Assembly (NCBI GenBank): GCA_018136815.1
Contig: CM030937.1
Coordinates: forward strand, 4,648,226-4,712,225
Source of the DNA: Isochrysis galbana
Lineage: Eukaryota > Haptophyta > Isochrysidales > Isochrysidaceae
Length of the DNA stretch: 64,000 nt
Direction: 5' to 3'
The notes under the pieces were generated by a model. It saw only the letters and a program-made list of their open reading frames with translations, made no database searches and had not been told where the DNA came from. The position numbers and the translations under genes are program-made. Every line of letters starts with the position of its first letter. The first letter of the stretch is position 1. Below, piece after piece: positions 1 through 10,373 of this stretch.

Positions 1-76
1 AGGGCGATGTCGGTGGAGAGGTAGGGAAGCCTAGACCAAGTAGTTGCTAGCCCAGAATCTTCAGATTTTTTCTAGA
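1..76 (+). repeat. Dispersed T-tailed repeat, copy 1
   Basis: The stretch begins AGGGCGATGTCGG and ends with GAATCTTCAGATTTTTTC. The same opening and ending recur at 7103-7187. The ending alone recurs at about 2160, 15255, 45870 (reverse strand), 56745 and 63355. It has no reading frame of note. The terminal T run after a conserved core resembles the 3' end of a SINE or a Pol III transcript, but that is inference. The left edge of the window may truncate it. Confidence 0.55.
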
Positions 77-349
77 GTCAAGCCTATCCCACGTCATGAG
101 ATCGACAACCTACCTTCCAACTTCACGCGTGGTCGTCCGGCGAAGAACATACAGCCATAATACCATTCGGGATGTACACATATCCTTAAAATCGTCTCCA
201 TCAAGCATACCTCAAAGACGTCGCATTCGTAAATGCGAATGCAACACGGCCGCGTCCGACGCTGAGCTGCAGTCAACTTCGAAGCCGGAAGCGGTCGATG
301 TCATCTCACGCACTTGCCGCAGACTGTATGCCTCGTCCCCGGTGTTGCT

Positions 350-1076
350 TCAATTCTGAATTGAGACCCAACCCACTTCGGCCCACTCGACCTTGTTCGA
401 CAGAACCGCGTCGCGGAATCGCTGGATGAAGATGCCGAAGGATGGCGCAAGCACATCTGACGCCTCATTCATCGTCACCACTGCCCCATCCTTCAACCCG
501 ATCATGTCACCGTCAATATTCTCTCCTACCGGCAAAATATCACCATCCTGCAAATACAGAGGCCAAAAATATTGAGCACATGTGGCAAGACGGGTCGAAT
601 GCGATCTGACGCACCTTCTTTGTGGCTATTTCAGATGTGGAGTAGAGCTTGTAGTCAAACACATAATGCCCCCCGTCACGTTTCTTCATAACGGCCGCGA
701 GGTCAGCTGGGATGTCCAAGGCAGCGATGCTGTCATCAGAGGCGGGCGAGATGTTTGCGATGGTGTCCGCTAGATCTTTCGCCTGGTGAGTAGGGAAACG
801 GTAGAATTGAGATGAATGATAATGTTTAGACCCGCACCACACACTCACTGAGTGAACGGCGAGCACAAGTTAGCACGTGATCACGTGCCTGCGGCACCCA
901 CGGGGAGCAAGGGCGACCTACTGCCTGCATGCAAGTGTGCTAGGGGAGTGGCGACGGCGTGCCTTGGAGCTGTAGAGGCCCTCCAGGTCAATGATCGCCT
1001 GGGCCACATCCTCGGCCGAAGCGGCGCCCGTCGGGCCTGTGTACGCGCCCATCTTGCCCGCAGCGAAGTCGCCCAT
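350..1076 (-). CDS. SMI1/KNR4-like (SUKH superfamily) protein, three exons
   Basis: I read exons 1076-963, 782-615 and 547-350, giving about 159 residues. The start ATG at 1076 begins MGDFAAGKMG. Intron 1 has a GC donor (AAG|GCACGC) and a CACCAG acceptor. Intron 2 has AAG|GTGCGT and a TTTGCAG acceptor. Both are phase 0. The central part (IPADLAAVMKKRDGG, then YKLYSTSEI) and the later ENIDGDMIGLKDG and LAPSFGIFIQRF segments follow the usual order of SMI1/KNR4 domains: an ALPADL-type helix, a DGG turn, an LLS-type strand, a GD-containing strand and a C-terminal helix. Family members act as protein-interaction or immunity-type domains; no specific partner can be inferred here. The length fits a stand-alone domain. 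Splicing is predicted from consensus only. Confidence 0.6.
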
Positions 1077-1930
1077 CCCTCTCGCCCTCAATCTTTTCGC
1101 TCGGTCGGCCGATCGAGGAGAGGAGGGCGTTGGGAGACGGTTGAGGAGGCGAAGCAACAGGCTTGTTCTCTTAGTAGTGGAAAGCACGTGACCACAGAAA
1201 CTTGCTAGCCGAGGAGTTCTCGTCGTTTGTTCGGTAGAACCGGCATTTTTTTCTGGTCACACCAATGCCAATGCACCTGTAGGTTATGTTCAACTCAACT
1301 CCTTACTCCTACTGCCGACGCGCCAAAATGGGAGCTTCCGCGCCCTAGATGTTGAACACAGTGGGATAGGGCTAGACACTAGACACACAGCAAATACAGC
1401 TGTTTTGGGCCTGTTAACCCTCGTGTATGCCTAAGGTGGCGTTCCGTCGAATATGGGACACAACTAAAGTTGAGCCATGGTCCGTTTACAATAATACTCG
1501 AATGTATGTAAACATAACACTATTACTATATTTGAGTCCACTGCCACTGGTACCTCTCCTACGGCACGCGCGATGGCGCGCCTGCGGCAGGCCACTTGGC
1601 GACCCCTGGAGTCTCCTGGAGGCCAGCTCAGGGGGCAGAGGAGGCTAGGGCTAGGCTCTGGCCTCCCTTGCCACCTGCCTCTCCCTCTCCCTCGCTGGCT
1701 CGCTGGTCGCTGGCGCTTCTGAGCCTGAGCCTCTAGGGGCCCCACGCCGCACGCTGCACCTGTGTGCCTATCGACCAGGGAGGGAGGGGGGGTTGGAGCA
1801 ATGGGCTGGCCTCGACAGGCCAGGGCGAGTGACACAAGCGAGCTTGCTAGGGAGAGAGTGGGCCAGCATGGCAGTCTGTTCCTGGCAACCCATAAGGCAT
1901 GCCAGGAGGATGGGTGGTCCCTCCTCCACA
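1077..1930. other. Intergenic stretch without a supported gene
   Basis: Reading frames here are short and low in complexity. An AT-rich patch near 1480-1540 follows the SMI1/KNR4-like gene's 5' side, and the rest is GC-rich. I see no domain or conserved motif. Confidence 0.5.
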
Positions 1931-2094
1931 GCGGGGGAGGAGTGGGAGTGGAGAGAGGGGGGGGCTCGTGCCCCCCCATGGCCCATGGGTGAACCAAGTA
2001 TAAACTTAGTTGCGGGGGAGGAGTGAGGAGTGGAGAGGGGGGGGGGCTCGTGCCCCCCCCATAGGAGAACCAAGTAAAAGTATAAGACTTAGTT
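1931..2094 (+). repeat. Tandem pair of G/C-hairpin repeats ending in CTTAGTT
   Basis: Two units (1931-2011 and 2012-2094) each run GCGGGGGAGGAGTG, then a G run, CTCGTG and a C run forming a hairpin, and then GAACCAAGTA...ACTTAGTT. A reverse-oriented relative lies at 61029-61095. Translations across this stretch are low-complexity artefacts. The unit looks like a small dispersed element that duplicated in tandem. Confidence 0.7.
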
Positions 2095-2145
2095 GAATGA
2101 GAATGAGGAAGTAGGAGTAGGAGGGTGTCTAGTGCCCAATCTAGT

Positions 2146-2185
2146 GTAGTAGGTGTTGGCCCTGAATCTTCAGACGTTTTCTAAG
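2146..2185 (+). repeat. AATCTTCAG-core dispersed repeat, diverged copy
   Basis: This copy reads GTAGGTGTTGGCCCTGAATC followed by TTCAGACGTTTTCTAAG. It shares the GTAGGTGTTAGCCC and GAATCTTCAG blocks with copies at 15239 and 56735 but has a shortened T run. Confidence 0.5.
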
Positions 2186-2411
2186 TTGTCAAAATGAGCC
2201 CCCCTCTTGTAACCCAACCGTGGGATGTGAACGGGCAAGTCGCAAACGTCCCACCACAGCTAAAAAGAAATGACTAGGGGGGGGGGATGGGGATGGCCAA
2301 CACATTGAAATGGTTGCACAACCACCCAGCTTTTGGCACTTTCATGAATTGGAGGGTGCTGGAAAGCGGGACGCGGCAGTCGGTCAAATAGCATTACTTG
2401 TTTTTTGACTC

Positions 2412-3213
2412 TCAGTCCTTGCTGGAACATTTGGCTAAATTCACCTTCTTGCCGTACTTCCTTTGCAACGTGCCAAAGAGCTGCTTCTCCTTGCCTTCAT
2501 ACTTGGTTAGAGCCGCATCGATCCCACCCAGCTTTTCTGGGGCCCAATCCGCGTAATATTCTTCGAGACAGACACGATATTTGTTCGGGTACATCATACG
2601 GCTGACATTGGGGAAGCGCACGACTCCCATTGCTTCAAGCCTGCAATACGAAAGAGTGGAGTGGGCGCTTAGTGCTCAGAAGGTTCGCCTACACCAATGT
2701 CTATTAGCTGCACGTGCGGCGCCAGTGGAGCATGCCCTCGGTGCCCCTGATATAGCTACAAGGGGTTGTAGACATACTTTCCCATCACGTCGAGCAGCAT
2801 AGGAAGGGCAGCTGGCATGATCATCAGGACCAGGAAGACGAGCGGACCGAACTGTGAGCACATGGTAATTCCGAGGTTGAGCACACCAGGCGTCAAAACA
2901 ACAGCGAGCGCGATGGAGGTGGAGAATGAAGATGCATCATGGGACAGACTAGACAGTGGTAGAGACGTGCTGCTGGGTGCGATGCAGGCGCGAGGAGAAG
3001 CGGCAGGGCGCAGCGAGACAGGCGGAACCTTGCCTTGATCCCGCCCTTCTTCGCCTTTGGGTCGTCATCGCCGTCGTCGTCGTCGTCGCGCCCGCGCCGT
3101 CTCCTCCGCTCTTGACGCGGTTCCTGCATCTGCTGCATCTCAGACTCACCACGCTTGCCCAGCCAATCGGGCGCCCCCCCACGGTTGTCAGCCCTTGGCC
3201 CTCCGCGCGCCAT
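2412..3213 (-). CDS. Small single-helix membrane protein, spliced, unknown function
   Basis: Exon 1 starts at the ATG at 3213 (MARGGPRADNRGG) and is highly charged: an arginine stretch, an aspartate run, then KAKKGGIK. It ends at 3029 (GCAAG|GTTCCG) or possibly at a GC donor at 3034. Exon 2 begins between about 2978 and 2930 and ends at 2778 with the strong donor AA|GTATGT. It encodes a hydrophobic stretch (VVLTPGVLNLGI, PLVFLVLMIMPAALPML) long enough to span a membrane. Exon 3 (2640-2412) gives a C-terminal region, LEEYYADWAPEKLGGIDAAL followed by a TKYEGKEKQLFGTLQRKYGK-type ending. That pattern of alternating aromatic, acidic and KYG residues occurs as a short tail on many protist proteins. 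I do not recognise the whole protein. The acceptor of intron 1 is ambiguous. The gene is divergent from the F-box gene, with 558 bp between start codons. Confidence 0.55.
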
Positions 3214-3274
3214 GGCTCCCTCTCTCGCCGGGAGAGGCACACTTGGTCTCGGGGTGTCTCCGCGTGGATTTAGA

Positions 3275-3304
3275 AAGTAGAGCAGTGCTCTCTACTCTCT
3301 ACTG
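3275..3304 (-). promoter_or_regulatory. Inverted GTAGAG/CTCTAC motif upstream of the membrane-protein gene
   Basis: The plus strand reads AGTAGAGCAGTGCTCTCTAC, an imperfect palindrome, 62-91 bp before the start codon at 3213. Related TAGAG/CTCTA motifs sit 59 bp before the GNAT gene and farther upstream of two other genes. A promoter role is inferred from position. Confidence 0.3.
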
Positions 3305-3448
3305 CGGCGCGAGGTACCTCTCTGACGTACTCGTAGGCGCTGTAGCTCCCCTTGCGGTATCTCACACGGGTTTGTGTGCGACAAGAGGCGCGGGGGGGGA
3401 GTCCGAGCGCTCTTCTAAAACAAAACTCCTATTTAGGGCCCTATCAAC

Positions 3449-3492
3449 TCTAGAATAGAGTCTACTCGACTTCTTTTGTAGAGTAGACAAGT
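3449..3492 (+). promoter_or_regulatory. CTCTAGAATAGAG/TAGAGTAG motif upstream of the F-box gene
   Basis: A cluster of CTCTAGAATAGAG and GTAGAGTAGAC lies about 280-325 bp before the F-box gene start. It belongs to the same word family as the motifs at 3275, 7890, 16739 and 63571. Between it and the ATG is a long C-rich tract that would form the leader. Confidence 0.25.
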
Positions 3493-3771
3493 GCCAATGT
3501 GCCAACAAGAGCCGAGGAGCCGAGCAGGGAGCGACCCTTGGCCTTCCCCCCCCCCCCCCTTCCCCTCCCCCCGCGCGCCCCTCTTCCCCCCCCGCGCCTC
3601 CCCTCTGCTGCCTCCTCTCGCGGGCGCCGCGCTCCGCCACCGCCTCTGCCGCCTCGGGTCTCTTCTTCCCCGGCCCCCCGCCTCGAAGCGACCCTCCTCC
3701 CACGCACAACACCTTCCCCATCCCCCACCGCCGCCCCGGCCTCCCCGCCCGCCCGCCCGCCTGGTCGAGGC

Positions 3772-5568
3772 ATGTCGAGCGAGGAGGAGGAGACAGCTAG
3801 TGCCGGCTTCGGCCTGCTCGACGCCGACACCCTCGCCCACATCGCCTCGTTCCTCCCCTTCTCGGAGGTCCTCGCACTCGACTTGGTCTGCCGCGAGTGG
3901 AGCATGCTCTTTCGCCCGCCGCAGCTGGCCTTGCATATCACGCGCGTCTCGCTGCGGGGCACGCCGCTCAGCAACGCGCTCCGTGCCTTCAGCCGCCGCA
4001 CACCCACTCTCTCCAGCCTTTCGCTCTGCGGTTCAGACGCCGACGGACGCGACGTGCGCGTGCTGTGTGAATGTTTCAAGTCACTTACGGACCTCAACCT
4101 GTCGGGGTGCGACGCAGTGCAGGATATCCACATTGCACGGATCGGCGCCGCTCTTCCACAGCTGCAGAAGCTCTCCTTGAATGGATGCCGCGATGTTTCA
4201 GATGCTGGGCTGGCAGCGCTCCTATCTCATTGTCGTGCCCTTCACTCCCTTGAGCTCAGCTGGTGCGACATCAGTGATAAGGGACTCATTTCGCTAGCGG
4301 CCATCTCTACGTCCCTCACTTCGCTCGATCTTTCAGGCTGTGCGATGCTCACGGACAGGGGCATTTCTGCCTTAATGCGAAGGTGCCCGCACCTGACATC
4401 CCTCCATCTCGAGGGCTGCCGTGAGGTTTCTGGATGGGCCCTGGCGACAGTAACACCAAGGCTGCGAGAGCTGACGCTCAGGTGCGTCCCAGGCACACCT
4501 CATCCGCGCTGCCCTCCCCGCCCACCTCCAGCCTGAACTGCCCCAAACCGTCACCCCCCTCCCCATCGCGTGGACTGTAACTTATGTGTATCCTCTCACC
4601 GCTCCTGCCCTCACAGTGGTGCAACTCTCGTCTCTGACGCCGGAGTAGGGGCAATTGCGCGCGCGTGCACAGGATTGGAGCTCATTGCACTCCGTCAGTG
4701 CCGCTCCATCTCGGATGCCGCTCTCGCGACTCTTTCTGATCACTGCAACTCCCTCACGTCGGTTGATGTGTCTCGTTGCGGTATCGTCACTGACCGCGGC
4801 GTCTGCATTCTCGCCAAAGGATGCCCGTCACTCACCGCGTTGCACCTCGAGGGACATGCGGAGGTTACAGACGTCTCTCTCAAGGCACTCGCGCAGCACT
4901 GTCCCCACATCTCACTTATAAACCTGTGGGTGTGCAACTCTGTCACCGACTCCGGTGTGATTGCACTCGCCAATGCATGTTCCCAGTTGTCATCGTTGGA
5001 CGTGCGACTTTGCAGCAAGGTTTCGGGTCTCGCGGTGAAAGCCGTCGCCTCTCACTGCGCCGGACTCACTTCTCTCTATTCCGAGCGTGCCGGATGCGTA
5101 GACGATGATGCGGTCTCCTGCTTGGCAAGGGGATGCCCGGGGCTGACAACATTGGATCTCGGTATGCAGGACGCCATCACCGATTCTGCCTTACTCATTC
5201 TTTCTGCGAATTGTCATCAGCTGCGCTCCCTCTCTGTTGCCTACTGCAAGCACATCAGCGATGTGGGCATCAAGGCGCTCGCGGCAAGTTGCCCTCACTT
5301 GACCACACTTGATCTTAATAATTGTTCGCGGCTCACAGAGGAAGCACTCGTGGCCATTGCTATCGGATGCCCGCGCCTCCAATCGCTTGATTTGGGCGGC
5401 TCGCCGAATACATCGCAGCGTCTCGCCACTGACGAGGGCTTGATCACCCTCGCCCTGCATTGCCATGGAATCCGGTCACTCAACGTACGCTACTGTCACC
5501 ACGTAAGCGCAGAGGCAGTCGAAAAGGTCAAGACAATGCTCTGTGCCAATGTCCAAGTCCGGCGGTAA
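3772..5568 (+). CDS. F-box and leucine-rich-repeat protein (FBXL/AMN1 type)
   Basis: Two exons, 3772-4481 and 4617-5568, encode 553 residues. The 135-bp intron has CAG|GTGCGT and CCTCACAG boundaries and is phase 2. Splicing restores a repeat across the junction. Residues 15-50 form an F-box (LLDADTLAHIASFLPFSEVL, then CREW). The rest is a run of about 17 cysteine-containing LRRs of the pattern SLxLSGCxxVTDxGLxALAxxCPxL. Such proteins are substrate receptors of SCF ubiquitin ligases: the F-box binds SKP1 and the LRR arc binds the target. I chose ATG 3772 over the upstream open frame because the latter is a proline-rich translation of a C-rich leader. The length is typical for FBXL2/FBXL20-like proteins. 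The substrate cannot be inferred. Confidence 0.9.
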
Positions 5569-7102
5569 TTCTCTTAGAGGAATCACCCGACTCCTTCATC
5601 AAGGGCGCGGAGAAATGCGGTAACTCCGCCCCACAACTGCTCCGATCCGTAATGAGGTATGGTACTTTACGTCTTCTCCAAGCTCTCAGATCCTACGACA
5701 TTGAGCTACATGTTTGCGTACCTATATGATTTTGCTAATTCGGGGATAGCCCAAGACCAAAAAACTCTCAAGGTTCGGGCTACCACTGCTAGCGATGGGG
5801 TCCCCAACGCACGCATGGCGCTATCTAGCCATCGCCCTACCCCCAAGCACTCACTTCTCTCCCAATACTCCCTTCGTTCCTTTGTCATCGGTTTCCGGGG
5901 GTGGGCCCGCGTGCACTACAACGGGCGCTAGACGGGGAGAGGTGGGCTGGGGCGGACCTTTGGTCTTCCTGAGCGTGAGAGCGCTAGTGTGCTTACGAGT
6001 CGTTTTTGTGGGCGCTCTCTTCTCTCTATGTGATGTGGTCCGCGTCGTAGCAGTGGTCGTTGTTGTGTGGCCCGAAGTTGTAGGTGCCTTTGAGGCGGCT
6101 GTGGGCTTCTCCGTGGGCCGCGGGCTTCCTCTAAGGGTCTCCTGTTTTTTCGGCGCTCATTGTTAGTACAAAGTAGTGTGATCGTTCATCCTTGATCCTT
6201 GATCGTCGATTCCTGGTGTGTCGCTTTGTGGGTCTACTAAATGCTTCAGCTATTGCGTTTCCGCTGGAACCTACTTTTACAAGTGGGGGTCAATGGGGGC
6301 CTCGCGCCCCCCACACTCCATCGTGGACACCCCCCGGGGCGTGGGCCCGTAGGCCCGTATAACCACCTCAACACCTCAGCCCCTGCCCTCTAGCAGGGGC
6401 TGGGCAATCATCATTCTAGCCCAGACCCTTAGTTAGTGGGCGCGGGCCGCGAGCCGCACTCCCACGCCCGCGTTGGGCATGCCCTCGAGCTGACTCCCCC
6501 CCCATCCCCGGTCGCCAGGCATACCAGGGGCCAAGGGCGTATGGGTTCACGTTCACGTTGACACGCCCTCGAGGCCTCGAGGGCTCATTACAGTACCGCC
6601 CGAGCGGGGATGGGCAGGCAACCAAAGACCAAAGAAAAGAGTAGATATCAACGATCTACATCCTCTCTTCACCATGGGATCTAGTGGCGAGTTAAAACCC
6701 AACGGGGAACTCCTAGAACTAGAACACTAGAACTAGCCACCAAACTGAGAGTGGCACATGGCACATGTCGTGGAGGAGTGGAGGAACCCAACCAAAGAGA
6801 AGCACATCTAAGCGCCGTGCGAAAGGCTGAAAGGCTCGGACACAACCCGACAACGCCACTAACCTAAACGCAACCCGCACTCTAAGAACGAGAGGTGGCG
6901 ACCCCCACGCTGCCGACTACCCGCCCCACCCAAACAAAATTTACAAACCACAAACGGCCTGCCCGGAACCCACGCTCCAAACCAGGCCCGTGGTAGTGCG
7001 TAGTGCACCATCACCAGGACCGGACCCCGGAAACCGAAAATGAAGGAAAAGAAAATGAAAAATGAAGGGGGGCAAGGGAGGAGGTGGAGGGAGGGAAGTT
7101 AA
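5569..7102. other. Intergenic stretch without a supported gene
   Basis: The first few hundred bases are the 3' flank of the F-box gene. Around 6285-6330 there is a G/C hairpin (GGGGGCCTCGCGCCCCCC) similar to those at 1931. Short frames here have no recognisable domain. Confidence 0.5.
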
Positions 7103-7187
7103 GGGCGATGTCGGAGTAGAGAAAGGGGAACCTTGAAATAGTAGGTGTGTACCCCGGAATGCGGAATCTGCAGTTTTTTTTAGAGTG
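7103..7187 (+). repeat. Dispersed T-tailed repeat, copy 2
   Basis: This copy reads AAGGGCGATGTCGGAGTAGA at its start and GGAATCTGCAGTTTTTTTTAG at its end. It matches the copy at 1-76 over most of its length, with point changes in the core. Confidence 0.55.
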
Positions 7188-7870
7188 TAGAGTGTGGATG
7201 AATAGCGTTATTAGAACTAGAACTTATAGTGTCATAGCCTGGTTGGGCTGTAAGTACTGATATTAGTACTGATGCATTAGTATTAGCTCCCCAGGAGCTG
7301 ATATACTGATGTTAGTTCCTAGGCTGCCAGTTCAAAAATAAAACTGAAAACAAAACTCCGGAGCGGGAACGAGCCCCCGCGAACAAGCGCAGAGGCGCGC
7401 CAGCCCGCTCCCTCCCCCCGCCTATCTGTCCTCCTAGCTGCCCACCCCCCCACCACCTTGGCCTCTTGGCCTCTTCACATGCACCTGCCAACTCGTGCTC
7501 TCTGTTTGTTTGCGCTGCCCTCCCCTTTGCGCGCGCGCCACGCGCTGCACGCTGAACACCCCCCAGTAAGTATAAGTATAATAATAGCGATACTGGAAGT
7601 TATAATAGGGGTGTAAGCTGATATTAGTACTGATGTAAGTACTGATGTAAATGTAAGCTCAAAACCACCGTAAGCTTACGGACTGACAGCCCAACAAGGC
7701 GTCATAGTCATAGGACGTAGAACATCTTGTTAGCTAGCATTCCTAGCCACATACACATACACCGCACGAGCCATGCGCCAACCGCGCACACCCCCATCGC
7801 GGGGGAGGGGCTCCGTTGCCGTCGAAGAAGGGCTACGGTCCCTCAGCACCAAGGTTATGCTAACACAACA
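7188..7870. other. AT-richer intergenic stretch with short tandem words
   Basis: The words TTAGTACTGATG and TGATATTAGTACTGATG recur at 7253-7320 and 7617-7650. No reading frame has recognisable content. Confidence 0.4.
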
Positions 7871-7876
7871 ATAAAA

Positions 7877-7935
7877 CTCTGACGAGTAGACTTAGACTAC
7901 TCCAGAGTACTCCAGGGCTCTACCGCTCTACCACA
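7877..7935 (+). promoter_or_regulatory. ACTCCAGAGTACTCCAG cluster upstream of the monooxygenase-like gene
   Basis: GAGTAGACTTAGACTACTCC followed by AGAGTACTCCAGGG lies 240-300 bp before the start at 8176. The AGAGTACTC core is shared with 16739 and 63571. A regulatory role is inferred from recurrence only. Confidence 0.25.
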
Positions 7936-8175
7936 TAAATGATATCCATGGTTGAAGTAGCTAATAGTAGTAAATAGGAACTTGTGGCTTGGCTGCCGGG
8001 CTGCAGCTCACGGGCGTGACGAGCCGAGCGGCGCCCCTCCCCCCGCGTACCCCACCCCATCCCACCCCAAACCCTGGCGTCGTGCCCCGTCGCGCCCGAC
8101 GGCCTTCCCGCCCACCACGAGTGCGCGCACCTTCTCCCTTGACGCCTGCGTGCCTCTCATTCGGCTCCCGCTTCG

Positions 8176-9858
8176 ATGAGCAGTGGGGACAGCGAAGAGG
8201 CGCTCCGACTTGCAGTGATCGGCGCGGGGCCCCATGCCCTCTCACTGCTCGCGCGGATCATCGACGACGCTCCCGATCTTCTCGACGAGGCTGAACGCGC
8301 TTATATCGCCGGGCGCGCCGGCACACATGCGTCGCCGCATTCGCAAGTGAAGCGCGCGCTCAAGCGCCGGTTTGACGGGCCTGGCATCCTATGTGGCGTG
8401 CGGGTATTCGACTCGCACGGCGAATGGCTAGCGCAGTGGGCGAGTGATTTCTCTGCCCTCGAAATACATCACTGCCGCTCGCATTCTGACTTGCACCCGT
8501 GCCCCAACGACTTCCAGTCGCTGCGTGTTTGGGCGGCTGCACAGAAGCGGCAGGACGAGAGCTGGCACATGCAATACCTAGATAGGGAAAGCGCGCGAGC
8601 CTCAGGTTTCACAGGGCCATACACGCTGCCTGGGACTAAACTCTACCTCGATTTCTGCGCTAATCTTATTTCGCGATACAAGCTGAAGAATCTTGTGCAG
8701 CGTGCGACGGTCGCTTCAGTACAGGTGGTGCCGCCCAGGGGCGCCCGTCAGCGTTGCAGCTTTCGCTTGGTATTCGAGGACGGAACTGAGGTGCTGGCAG
8801 AGCGCGTCGTCTGCGCCATGGGCCCCGGCCCTATGTTCGCTGGGATGCGCGCAAATATGCCTGTTTGGTGCGAGGGCGCTGTAGCATCCCTTCGTGATGC
8901 CGGATTCTATACCAAAGATGGCAGCCAAGCCGACGACATGCCTCGGATCTGCCACTCCTCCCAACTAGTACGCGAGCTTCTATCGCGCGGGGCGCCTGCC
9001 AAGGCTAGGCTTCGCGGCGCGCGTGTGCTAGTCATCGGCGGTGGCCAGACGTCAGGCCACCTCGCTCTGGTTGCGCTGCGCAACGAGGCTGCAGCAGTCA
9101 CGCTAGCGGCTCGACGGCCGATCAAGGTAAAGCCGTTCGATGTAGACCTCGAGCTTGTGGGGCAGCGGCGAGGTGAAGTGCTTAGCCGCTTCTGGGCACT
9201 GACCCTCCCTGAGCGGCTTGCGTTCATTGCACGCATCAGGGGCGGTGGTTCCATGGCCGCCGAGGTGTACGCAGAGCTGCGTACATATGCGCGCGATAGC
9301 GCGGCATGCAACGGGGTGGAGGACGAACTCGACGACGGACCTAATGCTTGCACTTTGTATGGAGAGACACAGGGCATAGCGCCGGAAACTCACGCTTATG
9401 ATGGCTCCCATATCGTCGGAGATGACTGCGGCCGTAGGCGCACCTCGCGACGGCTCATGATCCTCGAGGAGGTGGAGGTAGCGAGCGCCATTTGGCGGCC
9501 GAGTGGGGGTGCCGACGGAGGTATTTATAACGATGGGGCGATGGAGGTCAGATTCGACAACGGAGGATCCGATGTTTTTGACTACATATGGCTAGCGACA
9601 GGCGGGGAGCTGGATCTGTCCCTAGTGCCCATCTTTCAAGGTATGCTGGAACAGCGGCCGATCCCCGTTCACCGTGGCCTTCCGGCCTTGCAACCCGACC
9701 TGTCTTGGGACCAAGAGTGCCCTTTGTACGTGATGGGTGCCTTCGCACAGCTCGAGCTCGGCCCTGACGCGCTCAATTTGGCGGGTTGCCGTGCAGGAAG
9801 TGTACGTATCGCAAAAGCATTGCGGCCGGTAATTCGTGCTACAGAGGGTCGGGTATAA
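8176..9858 (+). CDS. FAD/NAD(P)-binding monooxygenase-like protein
   Basis: A single-exon frame of 560 residues. Residues 12-25 hold an FAD-type Rossmann loop (AVIGAGPHALSLL). Residues about 285-295 hold a second nucleotide-binding loop (VLVIGGGQTSGHLAL) with GGGQTSG. The DxHGEWLAQW and FSALEIHHCRSHSDLHPCP region lies where N-hydroxylating monooxygenases of the SidA/IucD/PvdA type bind flavin and substrate. The C-terminal part contains a YIWLATGGE motif, the usual ATG-type signature of flavin monooxygenases. Two-dinucleotide-binding enzymes of this group use NADPH and O2 to hydroxylate a substrate. The substrate is unknown, and siderophore synthesis is not indicated by the neighbours. No signal peptide is visible, so it is probably cytosolic. 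The start is the first ATG of an open frame, just after a GC-rich leader. Confidence 0.75.
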   Translation: MSSGDSEEALRLAVIGAGPHALSLLARIIDDAPDLLDEAERAYIAGRAGTHASPHSQVKRALKRRFDGPGILCGVRVFDSHGEWLAQWASDFSALEIHHCRSHSDLHPCPNDFQSLRVWAAAQKRQDESWHMQYLDRESARASGFTGPYTLPGTKLYLDFCANLISRYKLKNLVQRATVASVQVVPPRGARQRCSFRLVFEDGTEVLAERVVCAMGPGPMFAGMRANMPVWCEGAVASLRDAGFYTKDGSQADDMPRICHSSQLVRELLSRGAPAKARLRGARVLVIGGGQTSGHLALVALRNEAAAVTLAARRPIKVKPFDVDLELVGQRRGEVLSRFWALTLPERLAFIARIRGGGSMAAEVYAELRTYARDSAACNGVEDELDDGPNACTLYGETQGIAPETHAYDGSHIVGDDCGRRRTSRRLMILEEVEVASAIWRPSGGADGGIYNDGAMEVRFDNGGSDVFDYIWLATGGELDLSLVPIFQGMLEQRPIPVHRGLPALQPDLSWDQECPLYVMGAFAQLELGPDALNLAGCRAGSVRIAKALRPVIRATEGRV

Positions 9859-9971
9859 GGGGCAGATGGGGACGGGGGGGAGGGGGGAAGAGATGGGGGC
9901 GTTGCCTAGTACAATATTGGAGTGCAACACCAACTTGGCATCCTTCCTCCGTAGAATTAGGGCCTATGTGT

Positions 9972-10340
9972 TACCCCCCAGGAGCCAACCCCCCCCCCCG
10001 ATAGCTGTCGGGGACCCCCGATAGCTGTCGGGGGGAAAGGGAAATCCCCCGATAGCTATCGGGGGGAAATTTTCTCCCGATCGCCAACAGCCCCGCCGAT
10101 AGCTATTGGGGGACCGAGAAAATCCCCCAAGAGCTATCGGCGGGGATTTTCCATGCCCCAAGGAGCGCTATCGCGTTTTAAGACGGGCCCCCGTTTGCTA
10201 TCGGGGGCGAAAGACGGCCCCCGTTTGCCATCGGGGGGAAACGACGGCCCCCAGTAGCTATTGGGGGGGAGGCAGGGGCACGAGTAGCTATCGGGGGGCC
10301 GTCCTCGAGCCCCCGTAAGCGCTATTGCCCAGACCAAAAG
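9972..10340 (+). repeat. Palindrome array, unit CCCCCGATAGCTATCGGGGG
   Basis: At least nine near-palindromic units of about 20-45 bp, with core GATAGCTATC flanked by C and G runs, follow the lead sequence ACCCCCCAGGAGCCAAC. A second array with the same lead and the same internal CCCGATCGCCAACAGCCCC block lies at 53880-54060 in the same orientation. Later units degenerate (GTTTGCTATCGGGGG). No coding function is likely. Confidence 0.8.
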
Positions 10341-10373
10341 CGTTCAATTATCCCCATCCCTGCTAGCACCTTC

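Noticed and set aside
1464-2073. Overlapping proline-rich frames on both strands
   Set aside because: They read through the duplicated G/C hairpins; no domain and no consistent start.
3433-4133. Several long minus-strand frames opposite the F-box gene leader
   Set aside because: They are arginine/glycine-rich reflections of a C-rich leader and of the real plus-strand gene.
9972-10340. CRISPR-like array
   Set aside because: The units are palindromes of variable spacing, there are no unique spacers of constant length, and the genome is eukaryotic.
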